Source of the DNA: Brevibacillus thermoruber 423 | Lineage (GTDB): Bacteria; Bacillota; Bacilli; Brevibacillales; Brevibacillaceae | DNA length: 64,000 nt | NCBI RefSeq assembly: GCF_000454065.1 | Contig: NZ_KE695651.1 | Coordinates: forward strand, 440,258-504,257 | Reading direction: 5' to 3' | Shown: positions 16,760 to 25,752 of the stretch, piece after piece | Layout: the number at the start of each line of letters is the position of its first letter | Position numbering within the stretch: the stretch's first letter is position 1 | Notes under the pieces: model-generated | Told to the model about the DNA's origin: nothing | The model's database searches: none | The model's input: only the letters and a program-made list of their open reading frames with translations | Translations under genes and position numbers: made by a program

Positions 16760-17446
16760 ATGTACGTCCGGCCCAAGCAGCTCTGGTGGCTGCTGCCCAT
16801 TTTTCTCGGCCTGTTTTTCCTTGGCGTGTCGTTGGGGGCGCTGCACAACCGGCATGACGGGAAGGGCGTGCCCATCATGGCAGAGGCAGAACGTGCGGAA
16901 GCGGATCGGATGGTCGTGGCCGATCTCTTGGACCAGCTCACCGAGCAAAAGGAACGGCCATTTGAAGTATACCTGCAAGATCACGTCCTGAGCGGACGTT
17001 TCCAGGGACAGCGGTTTCAATTAAGCGGGGAGATCGGCGGCCACCACGTGGAACTGCGGCGGAGCGAGCAGGTCGTCAGCGTGACGGTGGACGGGCAGGT
17101 GCAGGAGCAAACGGCGCTGCCCTATGCCCTGTTCACGCCGCAGGAGCATGCGGTTCTCCTGAAAGACCACCTGCGATCGGTCACGCCGCTGGCCGTGTCG
17201 GACCCCTCCAACCGGGCGTGGCAGGGGTACCGCTTGTCCATCCCGGCAGGAGAGGTCACCTCGCTCCTGGCGACGTGGCTGGGACCGTCTTTTCCCATCC
17301 AGGAGGCGGGACTGGCCCGCCAGATCGCCGTCGATTACCATGTGTGGTACGATGGTACGACACGGGAATTGCGGCAGTTGGACGTGCTGCTGCAAATGAA
17401 GACGCCGGCCGGCATGAAGCAGGACCAGCTTCGCTTCCGGCTGTAA
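16760..17446 (+). CDS. Membrane-anchored protein of unknown function
   Basis: A 228-residue protein with one N-terminal transmembrane segment (residues about 8-26, 'LWWLLPIFLGLFFLGVSLG') and an extracytoplasmic domain rich in alternating beta-strand patterns, such as 'VELRRSEQVVSVTVDG'. The strand pattern is reminiscent of LolA/LppX-like lipid-binding folds, but this is only an impression. ACAGGAGGGGAAGG precedes the ATG. It lies 28 bases upstream of ypmB, likely in one operon. No known family is assigned. Confidence 0.6.
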   Translation: MYVRPKQLWWLLPIFLGLFFLGVSLGALHNRHDGKGVPIMAEAERAEADRMVVADLLDQLTEQKERPFEVYLQDHVLSGRFQGQRFQLSGEIGGHHVELRRSEQVVSVTVDGQVQEQTALPYALFTPQEHAVLLKDHLRSVTPLAVSDPSNRAWQGYRLSIPAGEVTSLLATWLGPSFPIQEAGLARQIAVDYHVWYDGTTRELRQLDVLLQMKTPAGMKQDQLRFRL

Positions 17447-17474
17447 CGTTTGGAGGATAAAGGGGATTGTCATT

Positions 17475-17954
17475 GTGTACGTACGAATCTTTCTAGGGGC
17501 AGTGGCCGTTTGTCTGGTGGTCGCCCTGGGTGCCGCCTATCACCTGACCTCCACGGTCGTGGGCAAGCGGCACGACTTCGAAGACCAGGTGCGGCAGTGG
17601 GTACAGGAACGGACGACGATCGCCCAGATCGATGCGATTGACGAGTACCGCGGCAAGCAGGCGTACGCCGTCGTGCTGGGCAAAAACATGGCCGGAACGC
17701 CGGTGGTCGCCTGGCTGACAGCCGACAAGGCCGAATTTGACACGATGGACAGGGCGGTAAGCCGAGAAAGTGTCGAAGCGGCGGTCAAAAAAGGCTTCCC
17801 GGACGCGCGGGTGCTGCACATCGTCCCGGGGTTGGACGAGAACAGCCGTTTTTGGGAAGTCACCCTGCAGGATCGCGACGGCCGTTTTCACTATCTCCAC
17901 TACGACCTGTTCAGCGGCAAGCTGCTCACGTCTTACATCATCTCGCCGGCGTAG
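17475..17954 (+). CDS. ypmB: YpmB-like membrane-anchored protein (DUF5590/PepSY-like)
   Basis: A 159-residue protein with an N-terminal transmembrane anchor (residues 3-22) and an extracytoplasmic part resembling YpmB: two PepSY-like units with 'AYAVVLGKNMAGTPVVAWLTADKA' (in pieces 'AYAVVLGKN' and 'PVVAWLT') and a C-terminal 'YHLHYDLFSGKLL'-type end. In Bacillus ypmB lies just upstream of aspB-asnS, and here asnS is 5.6 kb downstream, which supports the assignment. The start is GTG. Function in Bacillus is unknown. A strong terminator follows. Confidence 0.75.
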   Translation: MYVRIFLGAVAVCLVVALGAAYHLTSTVVGKRHDFEDQVRQWVQERTTIAQIDAIDEYRGKQAYAVVLGKNMAGTPVVAWLTADKAEFDTMDRAVSRESVEAAVKKGFPDARVLHIVPGLDENSRFWEVTLQDRDGRFHYLHYDLFSGKLLTSYIISPA

Positions 17955-17977
17955 ACCGGATGCAGATGTACGCTCGC

Positions 17978-18009
17978 AAGGCCTTTTTCCAAGCGAAAAA
18001 GGCCTTTTT
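17978..18009 (+). terminator. Rho-independent terminator after ypmB
   Basis: An 11-bp stem AAGGCCTTTTT / AAAAAGGCCTT with a seven-base loop, running into TTTTT at 18005-18009. Confidence 0.85.
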
Positions 18010-18120
18010 GCCGTTCTAGTCGCGCGCCGCTATCCAACATCTGCATACCAAAAACGCTATACGGGTGTGATATACTGGAACCGATGACAGAGAGCACAAA
18101 ACAACAAGGGGGGAGTAGCT

Positions 18121-18648
18121 GTGCAACTGCGAAAACGTGCGATAGGCCTCTCGCTGCTGGCGACGCTCACTCTCCTGTTCGGTGGTTGGTTCTTGTACCA
18201 GAAAATGGAAGTGGAAGAACCGCTTCGCACCCAAATCGGACAGATGCAGTCAGCGGAACTGACGCACTTGGATGTAAGCAAGGATCGCATTGAGATAAAG
18301 CTGCAGGTGACCCGCCCGGATCTGTTCCCGCAGGAATACCGCCGCTTGCTCCAGGAAACCGCGGCCCTGGCCGGGGGCAAGACGGTGGAAGTTGGAGTGG
18401 ACAACCGCTCCCAAGACCTGGAACAGATTTGGATGGACGGGTTGTTTTCCTTTACGGAAGCGGTGGATCTGCACCAGTACAGCCGCATTCCGCAGATGTT
18501 GACGGAGTGGAAGACGGCCCATCGGCTGGATGAAGCGTCCGCATTGATGGACGACCGCAACGTCTACGTCTACATGAAAAAGGGGAAGGACGACTTCTAC
18601 GCCATCGTTCCCCGTTCGGCCGGAAACGAGGTGACGACGCATGGGTAA
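18121..18648 (+). CDS. Membrane-anchored protein of unknown function, coupled to FtsH-like protease
   Basis: A 175-residue protein with a single N-terminal transmembrane helix (residues about 6-25, 'AIGLSLLATLTLLFGGWFL') and an extracytoplasmic domain of about 145 residues without recognised motifs. The GTG start follows AAGGGGGGAG. A likely promoter -10 (TATACT, near 18070) lies about 50 bases upstream. It overlaps the FtsH-like gene by eight bases. Since that protease lacks an extracytoplasmic domain, this protein could serve as a partner or sensor on the outer face; this is inference from gene order only. Confidence 0.6.
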   Translation: MQLRKRAIGLSLLATLTLLFGGWFLYQKMEVEEPLRTQIGQMQSAELTHLDVSKDRIEIKLQVTRPDLFPQEYRRLLQETAALAGGKTVEVGVDNRSQDLEQIWMDGLFSFTEAVDLHQYSRIPQMLTEWKTAHRLDEASALMDDRNVYVYMKKGKDDFYAIVPRSAGNEVTTHG

Positions 18649-20152
18649 GGAGATCTTGTGCGGCGTGATTCCCGGCATCCTGATCTTCCTGCTGTTCCTC
18701 GGTGTCAACATCACGCCGTTTCTCGTGTTTGCGGCCGTCCTGACGGCCATTTATTTTCTGATCGTACGGCAGAACCAGGGAAAACTGTCGTTCGGCGGCA
18801 AGTCCAAGCCGAGCAAACACGCCGTTCCCGCCTCCAACGTGACGTTCTCCGACATCGGCGGACAGGAGCGGGCCAAAAACGAGTTGAAAGAAGCGCTCGA
18901 TTTTCTCGTGCACAAGGACAAAATCGAGCAGTACGGCATTCGCCCGATCAAAGGGGTGCTGCTCACGGGTCCCCCGGGGACGGGGAAAACGCTGATGGCC
19001 AAAGCGGCGGCCAATTACACCAATTCCGCGTTTGTGGCCGCTTCCGGTTCCCAGTTTGTGGAGATGTACGTCGGGGTGGGCGCCCAGCGCATCCGCGATT
19101 TGTTCAAGGAAGTCAAAACCCTGGCAGAAAAGAACGGGCAGGACAGCGGGATCATTTTCATCGACGAAATTGACGTGATCGGCGGCAAGCGCGACGGTCA
19201 GCAGCAGCGCGAATACGACCAGACGCTGAACCAGCTCTTGACCGAGATGGACGGCATCGCCACCAGCGACAAGCCGCGCATCCTGCTGATTGCCGCGACC
19301 AACCGCAAGGACATGCTGGACCCCGCTCTGCTTCGTCCCGGACGCTTTGACCGGCACATCAGCGTCGATCTGCCGGACAAGACCGCGCGCGAGCAGATTC
19401 TGATGATCCACACCGCCAACAAGCCGCTTGCCCCCGACGTCTCGCTGGAAAAAGTGGCGCAGGAGACGTTTGGCTTCTCCGGCGCGCAGTTGGAGAGCGT
19501 GGCGAACGAAGCAGCGATTTACGCCATGCGCGAACAGTGCGAGAAGATTGAGGCGCGCCACTTTGCCCACGCGGTGGACAAGGTCATGCTGGGGGAAAAA
19601 GTGGACCGGGAAGCGTCGCTGGAAGAAAAGAAGCGGGTGGCGCTGCACGAGCTGGGACACGCGATCGTCAGCGAACACGTGCGCCCTGGTTCCGTCTCCC
19701 AGGTGACGCTGAGTCCTCGCGGCAAAGCGTTGGGTTACGTCCGTCAAAATCCGCTGGAGGATCGCTACCTGTACACCAAGGAAGCGCTGGAACAGCAGAT
19801 CATGGTCTGCCTCGGCGGCGCCGTCGCCGAAGAAATCTACTACGGCGGCCGGAGCACCGGCTCCAAGAACGACTTTGAGCAGGCTCTGAACATGGCGACG
19901 GAGATCGTCCAGAGCGGGATGTCCCGCTTGGGGATTGTCCACCTGCAATTCGCGGACAAGACGCAAATACACGAAGAAGTAAACCGGTTGCTGGAGGAAC
20001 TGCTGGAGAAGACGCGCGTGCTGCTGCGCCAGTTCGACTCCGTGTTCCAGATCGGCCTCAACACCCTGCTGGAAGAGGAAGTGCTGCATGGCGACGCGTT
20101 CCGCAGCCTGCTGGCCGAAGCCCGGCAATCGTCCGAGGAGCTGGCGGTTTGA
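18641..20152 (+). CDS. FtsH-like AAA+ membrane zinc metalloprotease lacking an extracytoplasmic domain
   Basis: The 503-residue protein has two closely spaced transmembrane segments (about 8-22 and 26-43) with only a few residues between them, then an AAA+ module: Walker A 'GPPGTGKT' at 110-117, Walker B 'GIIFIDEID', and the second region of homology ending 'RPGRFDR'. The M41 protease domain has 'HELGH' at 336-340 and the third-ligand region 'NDFEQALNMA'. All catalytic motifs of FtsH are present. Canonical FtsH is about 650 residues with a roughly 70-residue extracytoplasmic loop, which is missing here. It is therefore a paralogue, not the housekeeping FtsH. It may degrade membrane or spore-related proteins, but targets are unknown. 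Confidence 0.85.
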   Translation: MGKEILCGVIPGILIFLLFLGVNITPFLVFAAVLTAIYFLIVRQNQGKLSFGGKSKPSKHAVPASNVTFSDIGGQERAKNELKEALDFLVHKDKIEQYGIRPIKGVLLTGPPGTGKTLMAKAAANYTNSAFVAASGSQFVEMYVGVGAQRIRDLFKEVKTLAEKNGQDSGIIFIDEIDVIGGKRDGQQQREYDQTLNQLLTEMDGIATSDKPRILLIAATNRKDMLDPALLRPGRFDRHISVDLPDKTAREQILMIHTANKPLAPDVSLEKVAQETFGFSGAQLESVANEAAIYAMREQCEKIEARHFAHAVDKVMLGEKVDREASLEEKKRVALHELGHAIVSEHVRPGSVSQVTLSPRGKALGYVRQNPLEDRYLYTKEALEQQIMVCLGGAVAEEIYYGGRSTGSKNDFEQALNMATEIVQSGMSRLGIVHLQFADKTQIHEEVNRLLEELLEKTRVLLRQFDSVFQIGLNTLLEEEVLHGDAFRSLLAEARQSSEELAV

Positions 20153-20168
20153 TCCGCCGGCTTTTTTT
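20139..20168 (+). terminator. Rho-independent terminator overlapping the end of the FtsH-like gene
   Basis: GCTGGCGG / CCGCCGGC stem (one G-U pair) followed by seven T residues at 20162-20168; the proximal arm lies inside the coding region. Confidence 0.85.
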
Positions 20169-20232
20169 GTGTTCATCACAACGTCTGCCTGGGAAGAGGC
20201 CGTGCCTGTTTCCGCTGATCCGTCTTGCGGAA

Positions 20233-20256
20233 GTCCCGGACTTTTTTTTCCGGGAC
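20233..20256. promoter_or_regulatory. GC-rich hairpin with an oligo-T loop upstream of the repeat-protein gene
   Basis: GTCCCGGA / TCCGGGAC (8 bp, perfect) enclosing a loop of C plus seven T residues. It is not followed by a T run on either strand. Located about 75 bases before the start codon of the decapeptide-repeat protein; it could be part of its leader or a remnant of a terminator. No clear promoter was recognised in 20169-20331. Confidence 0.3.
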
Positions 20257-20331
20257 AGGGTACCCAACCGCGCCCGTGTTGAATATTCTACAAGAGCACA
20301 TGGGAGAGACATCAGAAGGGAAGGAGACCCA

Positions 20332-23319
20332 ATGGCAAGATTAAACCGACGAAAACTGAACAAATCCTTGGGAAAAAGCCCGAAGAACGAGTCGTTCGAG
20401 ATTCCCTTTCTGCCGCAGACATCGGACCTGGTCTGGCTCGAACGGCTGGAGTCGGAATTGACGGATGAAGACGATTACGAAGAAATCGAGCCGAAACCGG
20501 TCCCAACTACCAACAAAAGCAGCGCCGTCATCCCGCCCCTGCAAAATGTTCCCCCCCAGAACGTTTCCTCCAATCAAACAATGTTCTCCAAGATCATCAA
20601 GGAGCGGAAACAAGAGCAAGGCCATTCCTTTGTCTATACGGATGATCTGAGCGATCAGGCGGTGACGGCCGAAAAGATCGCGAACCGGGCGATCGACGCT
20701 TCCAAGATCAAGCCGGGCAGCATCGACAACAGCCTGCTGAAAGACTACGCCGTCGACAGCGCCAAGCTGGCCGACAACAGTGTCACTTCCGGCAAGATTG
20801 CCCCGGATGCCATCCAATCCGTCCACATCGGCAGAAACGTCATTACCGGCGAGATGATCCAGGACCGCTCCATTTCCGGCGACAAGCTGATGAACAACAG
20901 CATCACGTCGGATAAGCTGGCGGACAAGACGATCGACTCGATCAAGTTTGCCGAGGGGGCCATCCAAACCAAGCACATTCAGGAACAGGCGATCACCAGC
21001 GAGCTGATCCAGGATCAGGCGATCACGTCGGAAAAGATCAAAATGGGCGCGATTCAAAAAGGCAATCTGGCCAACTTTATCATCAACTCCGTCAAGCTGG
21101 AGGACGGCGCGGTCACGACCGAAAAATTGAGGGACGCGGCAGTGACCGCAAGCAAACTGGACGAGGAAGCGGTCGAATCCCAGCACATCAAACACGGGGC
21201 GATTCTGCACGAGCATCTGGCAGAGCGTGCCGTGGACAGCGTCAACCTGATGCCGGGCAGCATCGAGGATCAGCACATCGCCCATCTCGTCATCGGCCCC
21301 CATCATCTGGCTCCGGAGGCGGTCAACGGCCAAAAGCTGGCTCCGTTTGCGGTTCAGACGGAGCATTTGGACAGCAGCTGCGTCACCGGCGAGAAGCTGG
21401 CCAAGGGGGCCGTCAGCGGGATGCATCTGCAGGCGGCCATCATTCAAACCAGTCATCTGCAGGACAACGTGGTGACCAGCAAGAAAATCGGCGACCAGCA
21501 GGTGACCACCAGCAAACTGGCCCATCAGGCGGTGGACGCCGACAAGCTGGCGCCGCGCAGCGTCTACGGGGTCCATGTGGCCGATGAGTCGATCGAAGCC
21601 AGACACATCGCCGAGGGGGCCATCACGAAGGAGAAGCTGGCCAGGGGCGCAATCGAGGATGTGCATCTGCGCGAGCGCATCATCAGCAACGTTCATTTAA
21701 AGGATCACATCATCCAGACGCACAACCTGGCGGATCACGTGGTGACCACTTCGAAGCTGGCGAGCGAATCCGTCTCCACCGACAAAATCACGGAACTGAG
21801 CGTCACGACCCCCAAGCTGGCGGACGGGGCCGTCACATCGGCGAAACTGGCGACGGAGTCCATCAAGGGACGTCACTTGTCAAAAGGCGTCATCACCGGG
21901 GAAAAACTGGCCGACAAATCCGTGCAGGCCCAGCATCTGGTGAGCGGTTCCGTGCACAACGAACACATCCAGGCAGGCGCCGTGACGGCGAAAAAGCTGG
22001 CGGACGGCAGCGTCACCCGGGAGAAACTGGCGGACCGCAGCGTGGACGGTACCAAACTGGAAGCCCGTTCGGTGACCGGTGAGCACGTGGTGAAAGGCAG
22101 CCTGACCGGTGAGCACCTGGCTCCCGGCAGCGTGACCCGCGACCTGCTCACCCCCCGGATCGTCGACAGCGACCACATTTGTCCGCAGGCGATCGGCCCT
22201 CACCATCTCCAGCCGGAGTTGATTGGCACCGAACTGCTGGTCGATCAGGCGGTCACCCGGGAAAAGCTGGCGGCACGCAGCGTGGACGGCGAAAAGCTGG
22301 ACGTGTTTGCGGTGACGACGGATCACATCGTCGACCGGTCGATCAATCGGGATAAGCTGGCCAACGGCTCCGTTCATGCCGAACACGTGCAGCGGAAAAG
22401 CATCGGGTCTCACCATCTGCAGGAATCCATCGTGTCCGCGGTTCACCTGAAGGAGGAGGCTGTGACTCGGGAGAAGCTGGCAGCCGGCGCCGTGACGCAG
22501 GAAAAGCTGGCGGACGGAGCCGTGACGGCCGATAAATTGGCAGACCGCGCCGTAACCGCCAAGCATGTGACGGAGAAGGCGATCGCCGCGGAGCATCTGG
22601 CCGATGGTTCTGTCACACCGGAAAAGCTGTCGTTTCGGCCGGTGGAAACCAACAGCATACAGGGGATCACCCTGCAGCAGTTCGGATTTGTTCCGTTTCG
22701 CCTGGCTGCCGGCAAAAAATCGACAGATGTGACCATCCGGCTCAACGTTCCCTACGTGGACCCCCATTACTGTCTGATCGCCATGACCAATCAGGCGGGA
22801 TGCTGTACGTCACTCAAGTACACGAGCCGGACCTATGCCGTCGTGAACGTGTTCCGCACCCGTTTTGGCCAGGAGACTTCTGGCGTACTGCAGTGGATCG
22901 CGGTCGGGGAAAAAGGAACGGCGCTGGCGCTGAACGAGGAGCTGCCGGTCGTGCTGACGGAGGAGGACGAAGAACCGGACGTCGACCCGAGCGCAGAAGC
23001 GGAGACGGAAGAGGCTGAAGATGTCCATGACGATGACTTCGGGCAGCCCGAAGATGTGGAGGGTGACGTCCAAGGGCAAGCACCTGTGCAGCGTGCGGCA
23101 ACGAATGCGGCGCACGGGCAGGTCCATTCGGCACAAGCGGCCATCGAACCGGACGCGGCAGAGGACGCCCGCGGTCCCGCGGATGCGGCGACGGGATCGA
23201 AGCGGGAGGATCCGGTGCCCGAACCAGACGGCCATCCCATCGAAGCGAAAGAGCGGTTCGCCGAAAACGAACCGGGCGCCGCGCACTCCGTCCATCCGGA
23301 TGAGACGAATCAACACTGA
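20332..23319 (+). CDS. Giant decapeptide-repeat protein (66 tandem 10-residue repeats), unknown function
   Basis: A 995-residue protein beginning at ATG 20332 (GGAAGGAG upstream). Residues 1-109 are basic then acidic and lack a signal peptide. Residues 110-769 are 66 uninterrupted repeats of exactly ten residues, consensus (A/S)-(V/I)-T-x-x-(K/H)-(L/I)-A-x-G, with units such as AVTREKLAAG and SIGSHHLQES. Residues 770 to about 880 form a globular domain with 'GFVPFRLAAGKKSTDVTIRL', paired cysteines 'AGCCTS' and 'GVLQWIAVGEKG'. The last 110 residues are strongly acidic and disordered. The pattern predicts a beta-solenoid or fibrous rod, as in phage tail fibres with ADGAVTTxKLA-type repeats. The lack of a signal peptide in a spore former would fit a spore-surface fibre assembled in the mother cell, but this is inference. 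Confidence 0.85.
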   Translation: MARLNRRKLNKSLGKSPKNESFEIPFLPQTSDLVWLERLESELTDEDDYEEIEPKPVPTTNKSSAVIPPLQNVPPQNVSSNQTMFSKIIKERKQEQGHSFVYTDDLSDQAVTAEKIANRAIDASKIKPGSIDNSLLKDYAVDSAKLADNSVTSGKIAPDAIQSVHIGRNVITGEMIQDRSISGDKLMNNSITSDKLADKTIDSIKFAEGAIQTKHIQEQAITSELIQDQAITSEKIKMGAIQKGNLANFIINSVKLEDGAVTTEKLRDAAVTASKLDEEAVESQHIKHGAILHEHLAERAVDSVNLMPGSIEDQHIAHLVIGPHHLAPEAVNGQKLAPFAVQTEHLDSSCVTGEKLAKGAVSGMHLQAAIIQTSHLQDNVVTSKKIGDQQVTTSKLAHQAVDADKLAPRSVYGVHVADESIEARHIAEGAITKEKLARGAIEDVHLRERIISNVHLKDHIIQTHNLADHVVTTSKLASESVSTDKITELSVTTPKLADGAVTSAKLATESIKGRHLSKGVITGEKLADKSVQAQHLVSGSVHNEHIQAGAVTAKKLADGSVTREKLADRSVDGTKLEARSVTGEHVVKGSLTGEHLAPGSVTRDLLTPRIVDSDHICPQAIGPHHLQPELIGTELLVDQAVTREKLAARSVDGEKLDVFAVTTDHIVDRSINRDKLANGSVHAEHVQRKSIGSHHLQESIVSAVHLKEEAVTREKLAAGAVTQEKLADGAVTADKLADRAVTAKHVTEKAIAAEHLADGSVTPEKLSFRPVETNSIQGITLQQFGFVPFRLAAGKKSTDVTIRLNVPYVDPHYCLIAMTNQAGCCTSLKYTSRTYAVVNVFRTRFGQETSGVLQWIAVGEKGTALALNEELPVVLTEEDEEPDVDPSAEAETEEAEDVHDDDFGQPEDVEGDVQGQAPVQRAATNAAHGQVHSAQAAIEPDAAEDARGPADAATGSKREDPVPEPDGHPIEAKERFAENEPGAAHSVHPDETNQH
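20659..22638 (+). repeat. 66 x 30-bp in-frame tandem repeat array coding decapeptides
   Basis: The 1980-bp array codes 66 ten-residue units with no insertion or deletion. Hydrophobic residues fall at unit positions 2 and 7, giving a five-residue sub-period. Position 6 is mainly Lys or His. The DNA units have diverged while the protein pattern is kept, which argues for selection on structure rather than recent expansion. Confidence 0.95.
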
Positions 23320-23327
23320 CAGCAGCG

Positions 23328-23369
23328 AAACGGGGCCTCTCTGGCAGTGCGAAGGGAGGGCCCCGTTTT
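23328..23369 (+). terminator. Rho-independent terminator after the repeat-protein gene
   Basis: AACGGGGCC (23329-23337) pairs with GGCCCCGTT (23359-23367), followed by TTTT. Confidence 0.8.
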
Positions 23370-23498
23370 GTTGCGCCCGCGCACCTGCAGGCGGGACAGT
23401 CACGTTCGTCACGTTTTACCCGGGGTTGCCGCGATTCGCAGAACCCCAATCAGTTACCATAATATTTTTATGGTCACCTCAGTCCGGTTAGTCTTTCA

Positions 23499-23527
23499 TT
23501 GAATTTGTGCATACCCGATAGTATAAT
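23499..23527 (+). promoter_or_regulatory. Sigma-A promoter of asnS
   Basis: TTGAAT (23499-23504), 17-bp spacer, consensus TATAAT (23522-23527). The start codon of asnS is about 55 bases downstream of the expected transcription start. No T-box features were found in this short leader. Confidence 0.8.
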
Positions 23528-23588
23528 TGATTCGTTACAACCAAGTCGGAATTTGTTTGGAATGGCATATTGGAGGGAAAACAAACCG

Positions 23589-24878
23589 ATGATGACGACC
23601 ATTGCCCAGATCGGGCAGCACGTGGGACAAGAAGTGCGACTGGGCTGCTGGCTTTACAACAAACGCAGCAGCGGTAAAATACAATTCCTGCAGCTTCGCG
23701 ACGGCTCCGGTTTTATCCAGGGCGTCGTGGTCAAGGCCGAGGTGCCGGAAGCGGTGTGGGAAGCGGCTTCCAAGCTGACTCAGGAAAGCTCCCTGTACAT
23801 AACCGGCGTAGTGCGCGCGGACGAGCGGGCACCCAGCGGCTTCGAGCTGACAGTCACCGGAATCGACATCATCCAAATCGCTCACGATTACCCGATCTCG
23901 CTCAAGGAGCACGGCGTTGACTTCTTGATGGACCATCGTCACCTGTGGCTGAGAACGCCGCGCCAGCGAGCCGTGATGGCGATCCGTTCCGAGGTAATCC
24001 GCGCCGTTACCGAGTTTTTCCAGCAGCACGGGTTTTACAAGGTGGATCCGCCGATTCTCACGCCGACATCCGCAGAGGGAACGACCAACCTGTTCCACAC
24101 CAAGTATTTTGACGAGGACGCCTACCTGTCGCAGTCCGGCCAGCTTTACATGGAAGCAGCCGCCATGGCGTTGGGGCGCGTCTACTCCTTCGGGCCGACG
24201 TTCCGTGCGGAAAAGTCCAAAACTCGCCGCCACCTGATCGAGTTTTGGATGATCGAGCCCGAGATGGCCTTCGTCGATCACGAAGAAAACCTGCGCATTC
24301 AGGAGGCGTTCGTCTCCCATATCGTGCAGTCCGTCCTGAAAAACTGCCAGCGCGAACTGAAAACGCTGGACCGCGACACCAGCAAGCTGGAAAACGTGGT
24401 GGCTCCGTTCCCGCGCATCACGTACGACGACGCGATCAAGCTGCTGCAGGAAAAAGGCAGCGACATCAAGTGGGGCGACGATTTCGGCGCGCCGGACGAA
24501 ACGATGATCGCCGAGCATTTTGACAAGCCGGTCTTCATCACCCATTATCCGACCGAGATCAAAGCCTTCTACATGAAGCCGGATCCGAACCGGCCGGAAG
24601 TGGTTCTCTGTGCCGACCTGATCGCGCCGGAGGGCTACGGTGAAATTATCGGCGGCAGCCAGCGGATTGACGATCCGGTCCTGATGGAGCAGCGCTTTAA
24701 GGAACACAACTTGTCCGAAGACGCCTACAAGTGGTACCTGGATCTGCGCAAATACGGCACAGTGCCGCACTCCGGTTTCGGCCTCGGGCTGGAGCGGACG
24801 ATCGCCTGGATTTGCGGACTTGACCACGTGCGTGAGACGATTCCGTTCCCGCGCATGCTGTACCGTCTCTACCCATAA
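23589..24878 (+). CDS. asnS: Asparaginyl-tRNA synthetase
   Basis: AsnRS charges tRNA-Asn with asparagine. The 429-residue class IIb synthetase has an N-terminal OB-fold anticodon-binding domain ('[21 protein letters not shown]', seen in pieces) and class II motifs: motif 2 '[25 protein letters not shown]' (in pieces 'TFRAEKS' and 'EFWMIEPE') and motif 3 '[15 protein letters not shown]'. The ATG at 23589 (GGAGGG upstream) gives the normal length; a second ATG follows immediately. It has its own strong promoter and precedes dnaD as in Bacillus; aspB is not present between ypmB and asnS. Confidence 0.97.
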   Translation: MMTTIAQIGQHVGQEVRLGCWLYNKRSSGKIQFLQLRDGSGFIQGVVVKAEVPEAVWEAASKLTQESSLYITGVVRADERAPSGFELTVTGIDIIQIAHDYPISLKEHGVDFLMDHRHLWLRTPRQRAVMAIRSEVIRAVTEFFQQHGFYKVDPPILTPTSAEGTTNLFHTKYFDEDAYLSQSGQLYMEAAAMALGRVYSFGPTFRAEKSKTRRHLIEFWMIEPEMAFVDHEENLRIQEAFVSHIVQSVLKNCQRELKTLDRDTSKLENVVAPFPRITYDDAIKLLQEKGSDIKWGDDFGAPDETMIAEHFDKPVFITHYPTEIKAFYMKPDPNRPEVVLCADLIAPEGYGEIIGGSQRIDDPVLMEQRFKEHNLSEDAYKWYLDLRKYGTVPHSGFGLGLERTIAWICGLDHVRETIPFPRMLYRLYP

Positions 24879-24919
24879 TGACCCGACCGTATTCGGCAGC
24901 CCGGCTGCCTGACGGCCCG

Positions 24920-24949
24920 ACACCCTGTTGCCGGAGGGCGGCAGGGTGT
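24920..24949 (+). terminator. GC-rich hairpin between asnS and dnaD
   Basis: ACACCCTG-TTGCC pairs with GGCGG-CAGGGTGT (13 bp with two G-U pairs, GGAG loop). There is only a poor T stretch afterwards (TTCGCTTGCTTG), so termination is probably partial, leaving some asnS-dnaD read-through. Confidence 0.5.
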
Positions 24950-25003
24950 TCGCTTGCTTGGATTTGCCGGATGACCGGCCCGTCAATGAGGTGAAAGCGT
25001 TTC

Positions 25004-25699
25004 ATGGACTCCCATATTCTGCAACTGCTGCAAGAAGGCGCGACATCCGTCTCCAATCTGCTGTTGAAGATGTACAAGCGCATGTCTCTTTCCGACGAGG
25101 AGATGATGCTGATCATCCACCTGCTGTCGTTTCAGCAGGAGGGGAACCGGTTTCCCACCCTGCAGGAGCTGGAAGAGCGCATGTCCCTCACGCCCGCGAG
25201 GCTGATCCAGACGCTGCAAAAGCTGTTGAAGGAAGAGTGGATCAGGATTGACGAATACATTGACCAGCAAACGGGGCTGCGCCACGAGCAGTACAATTTG
25301 ACGCCGCTGTACCGCAAGTTGTACCAGAGCTGGCGCGAGCAGCTCACGGCTTCCCGCATCGTCGACTCGGTGGCGGAACCGTTCGCCGAGGCGGCTGCGG
25401 CGTCCGCCGAGGAGCCGGCCGGTCTGTACAGCCGGTTCGAACAGGCCTTCGGACGTCCCCTGTCCCCTTTTGAAATCGAGACGATCCACATGTGGACCGA
25501 GCAGGACGGCCACCCGGAGGAGTTGATCCTGACCGCCCTGCGGGAAGCGGCTGCCGTGGGCAAATTGCACATCCGCTACATCGATCGGATTCTCCTGGAG
25601 TGGCAAAAACAACAGATCACCAGCGTGGAGGAGGCGCGGCATTACAGTCTGCGCTTTCGTCGACAGGCCCCTTCGCGCGATTACCGGCAACCGCTGTGA
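25004..25699 (+). CDS. dnaD: DNA replication initiation protein DnaD
   Basis: DnaD helps load the replicative helicase and restart replication in low-GC Gram-positive bacteria. The 231-residue protein has the N-terminal winged-helix DnaD domain (residues 1-100, 'LSDEEMMLIIHLLSFQQEG' region) and the C-terminal DnaD/DnaB2 domain with 'YSRFEQAFGRPLSPFEIETI' and the end 'YIDRILLEWQKQ'. AGGTGAAA precedes the ATG. In Bacillus it is followed by nth; here that gene is absent and a polysaccharide cluster follows, so synteny breaks at this point. Confidence 0.95.
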   Translation: MDSHILQLLQEGATSVSNLLLKMYKRMSLSDEEMMLIIHLLSFQQEGNRFPTLQELEERMSLTPARLIQTLQKLLKEEWIRIDEYIDQQTGLRHEQYNLTPLYRKLYQSWREQLTASRIVDSVAEPFAEAAAASAEEPAGLYSRFEQAFGRPLSPFEIETIHMWTEQDGHPEELILTALREAAAVGKLHIRYIDRILLEWQKQQITSVEEARHYSLRFRRQAPSRDYRQPL

Positions 25700-25721
25700 G
25701 CACGTGAGTCACAGCGGTTTT
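25689..25721 (+). terminator. Rho-independent terminator overlapping the dnaD stop codon
   Basis: AACCGCTGTGA / TCACAGCGGTT perfect 11-bp stem with a nine-base loop, followed by TT and ATG; the proximal arm includes the dnaD stop codon. Confidence 0.75.
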
Positions 25722-25752
25722 ATGTTGGCCGGGGTTTTGCGGCTGTACACGT

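Noticed and set aside
20659-22638. Regular 30-bp repeats as a possible CRISPR array
   Set aside because: Units are in-frame, protein-coding and diverged in sequence; there are no constant repeats separated by unique spacers and no cas genes.
23320-23588. T-box riboswitch before asnS
   Set aside because: The promoter is only about 60 bases from the start codon; no room and no T-box sequence or specifier stem.
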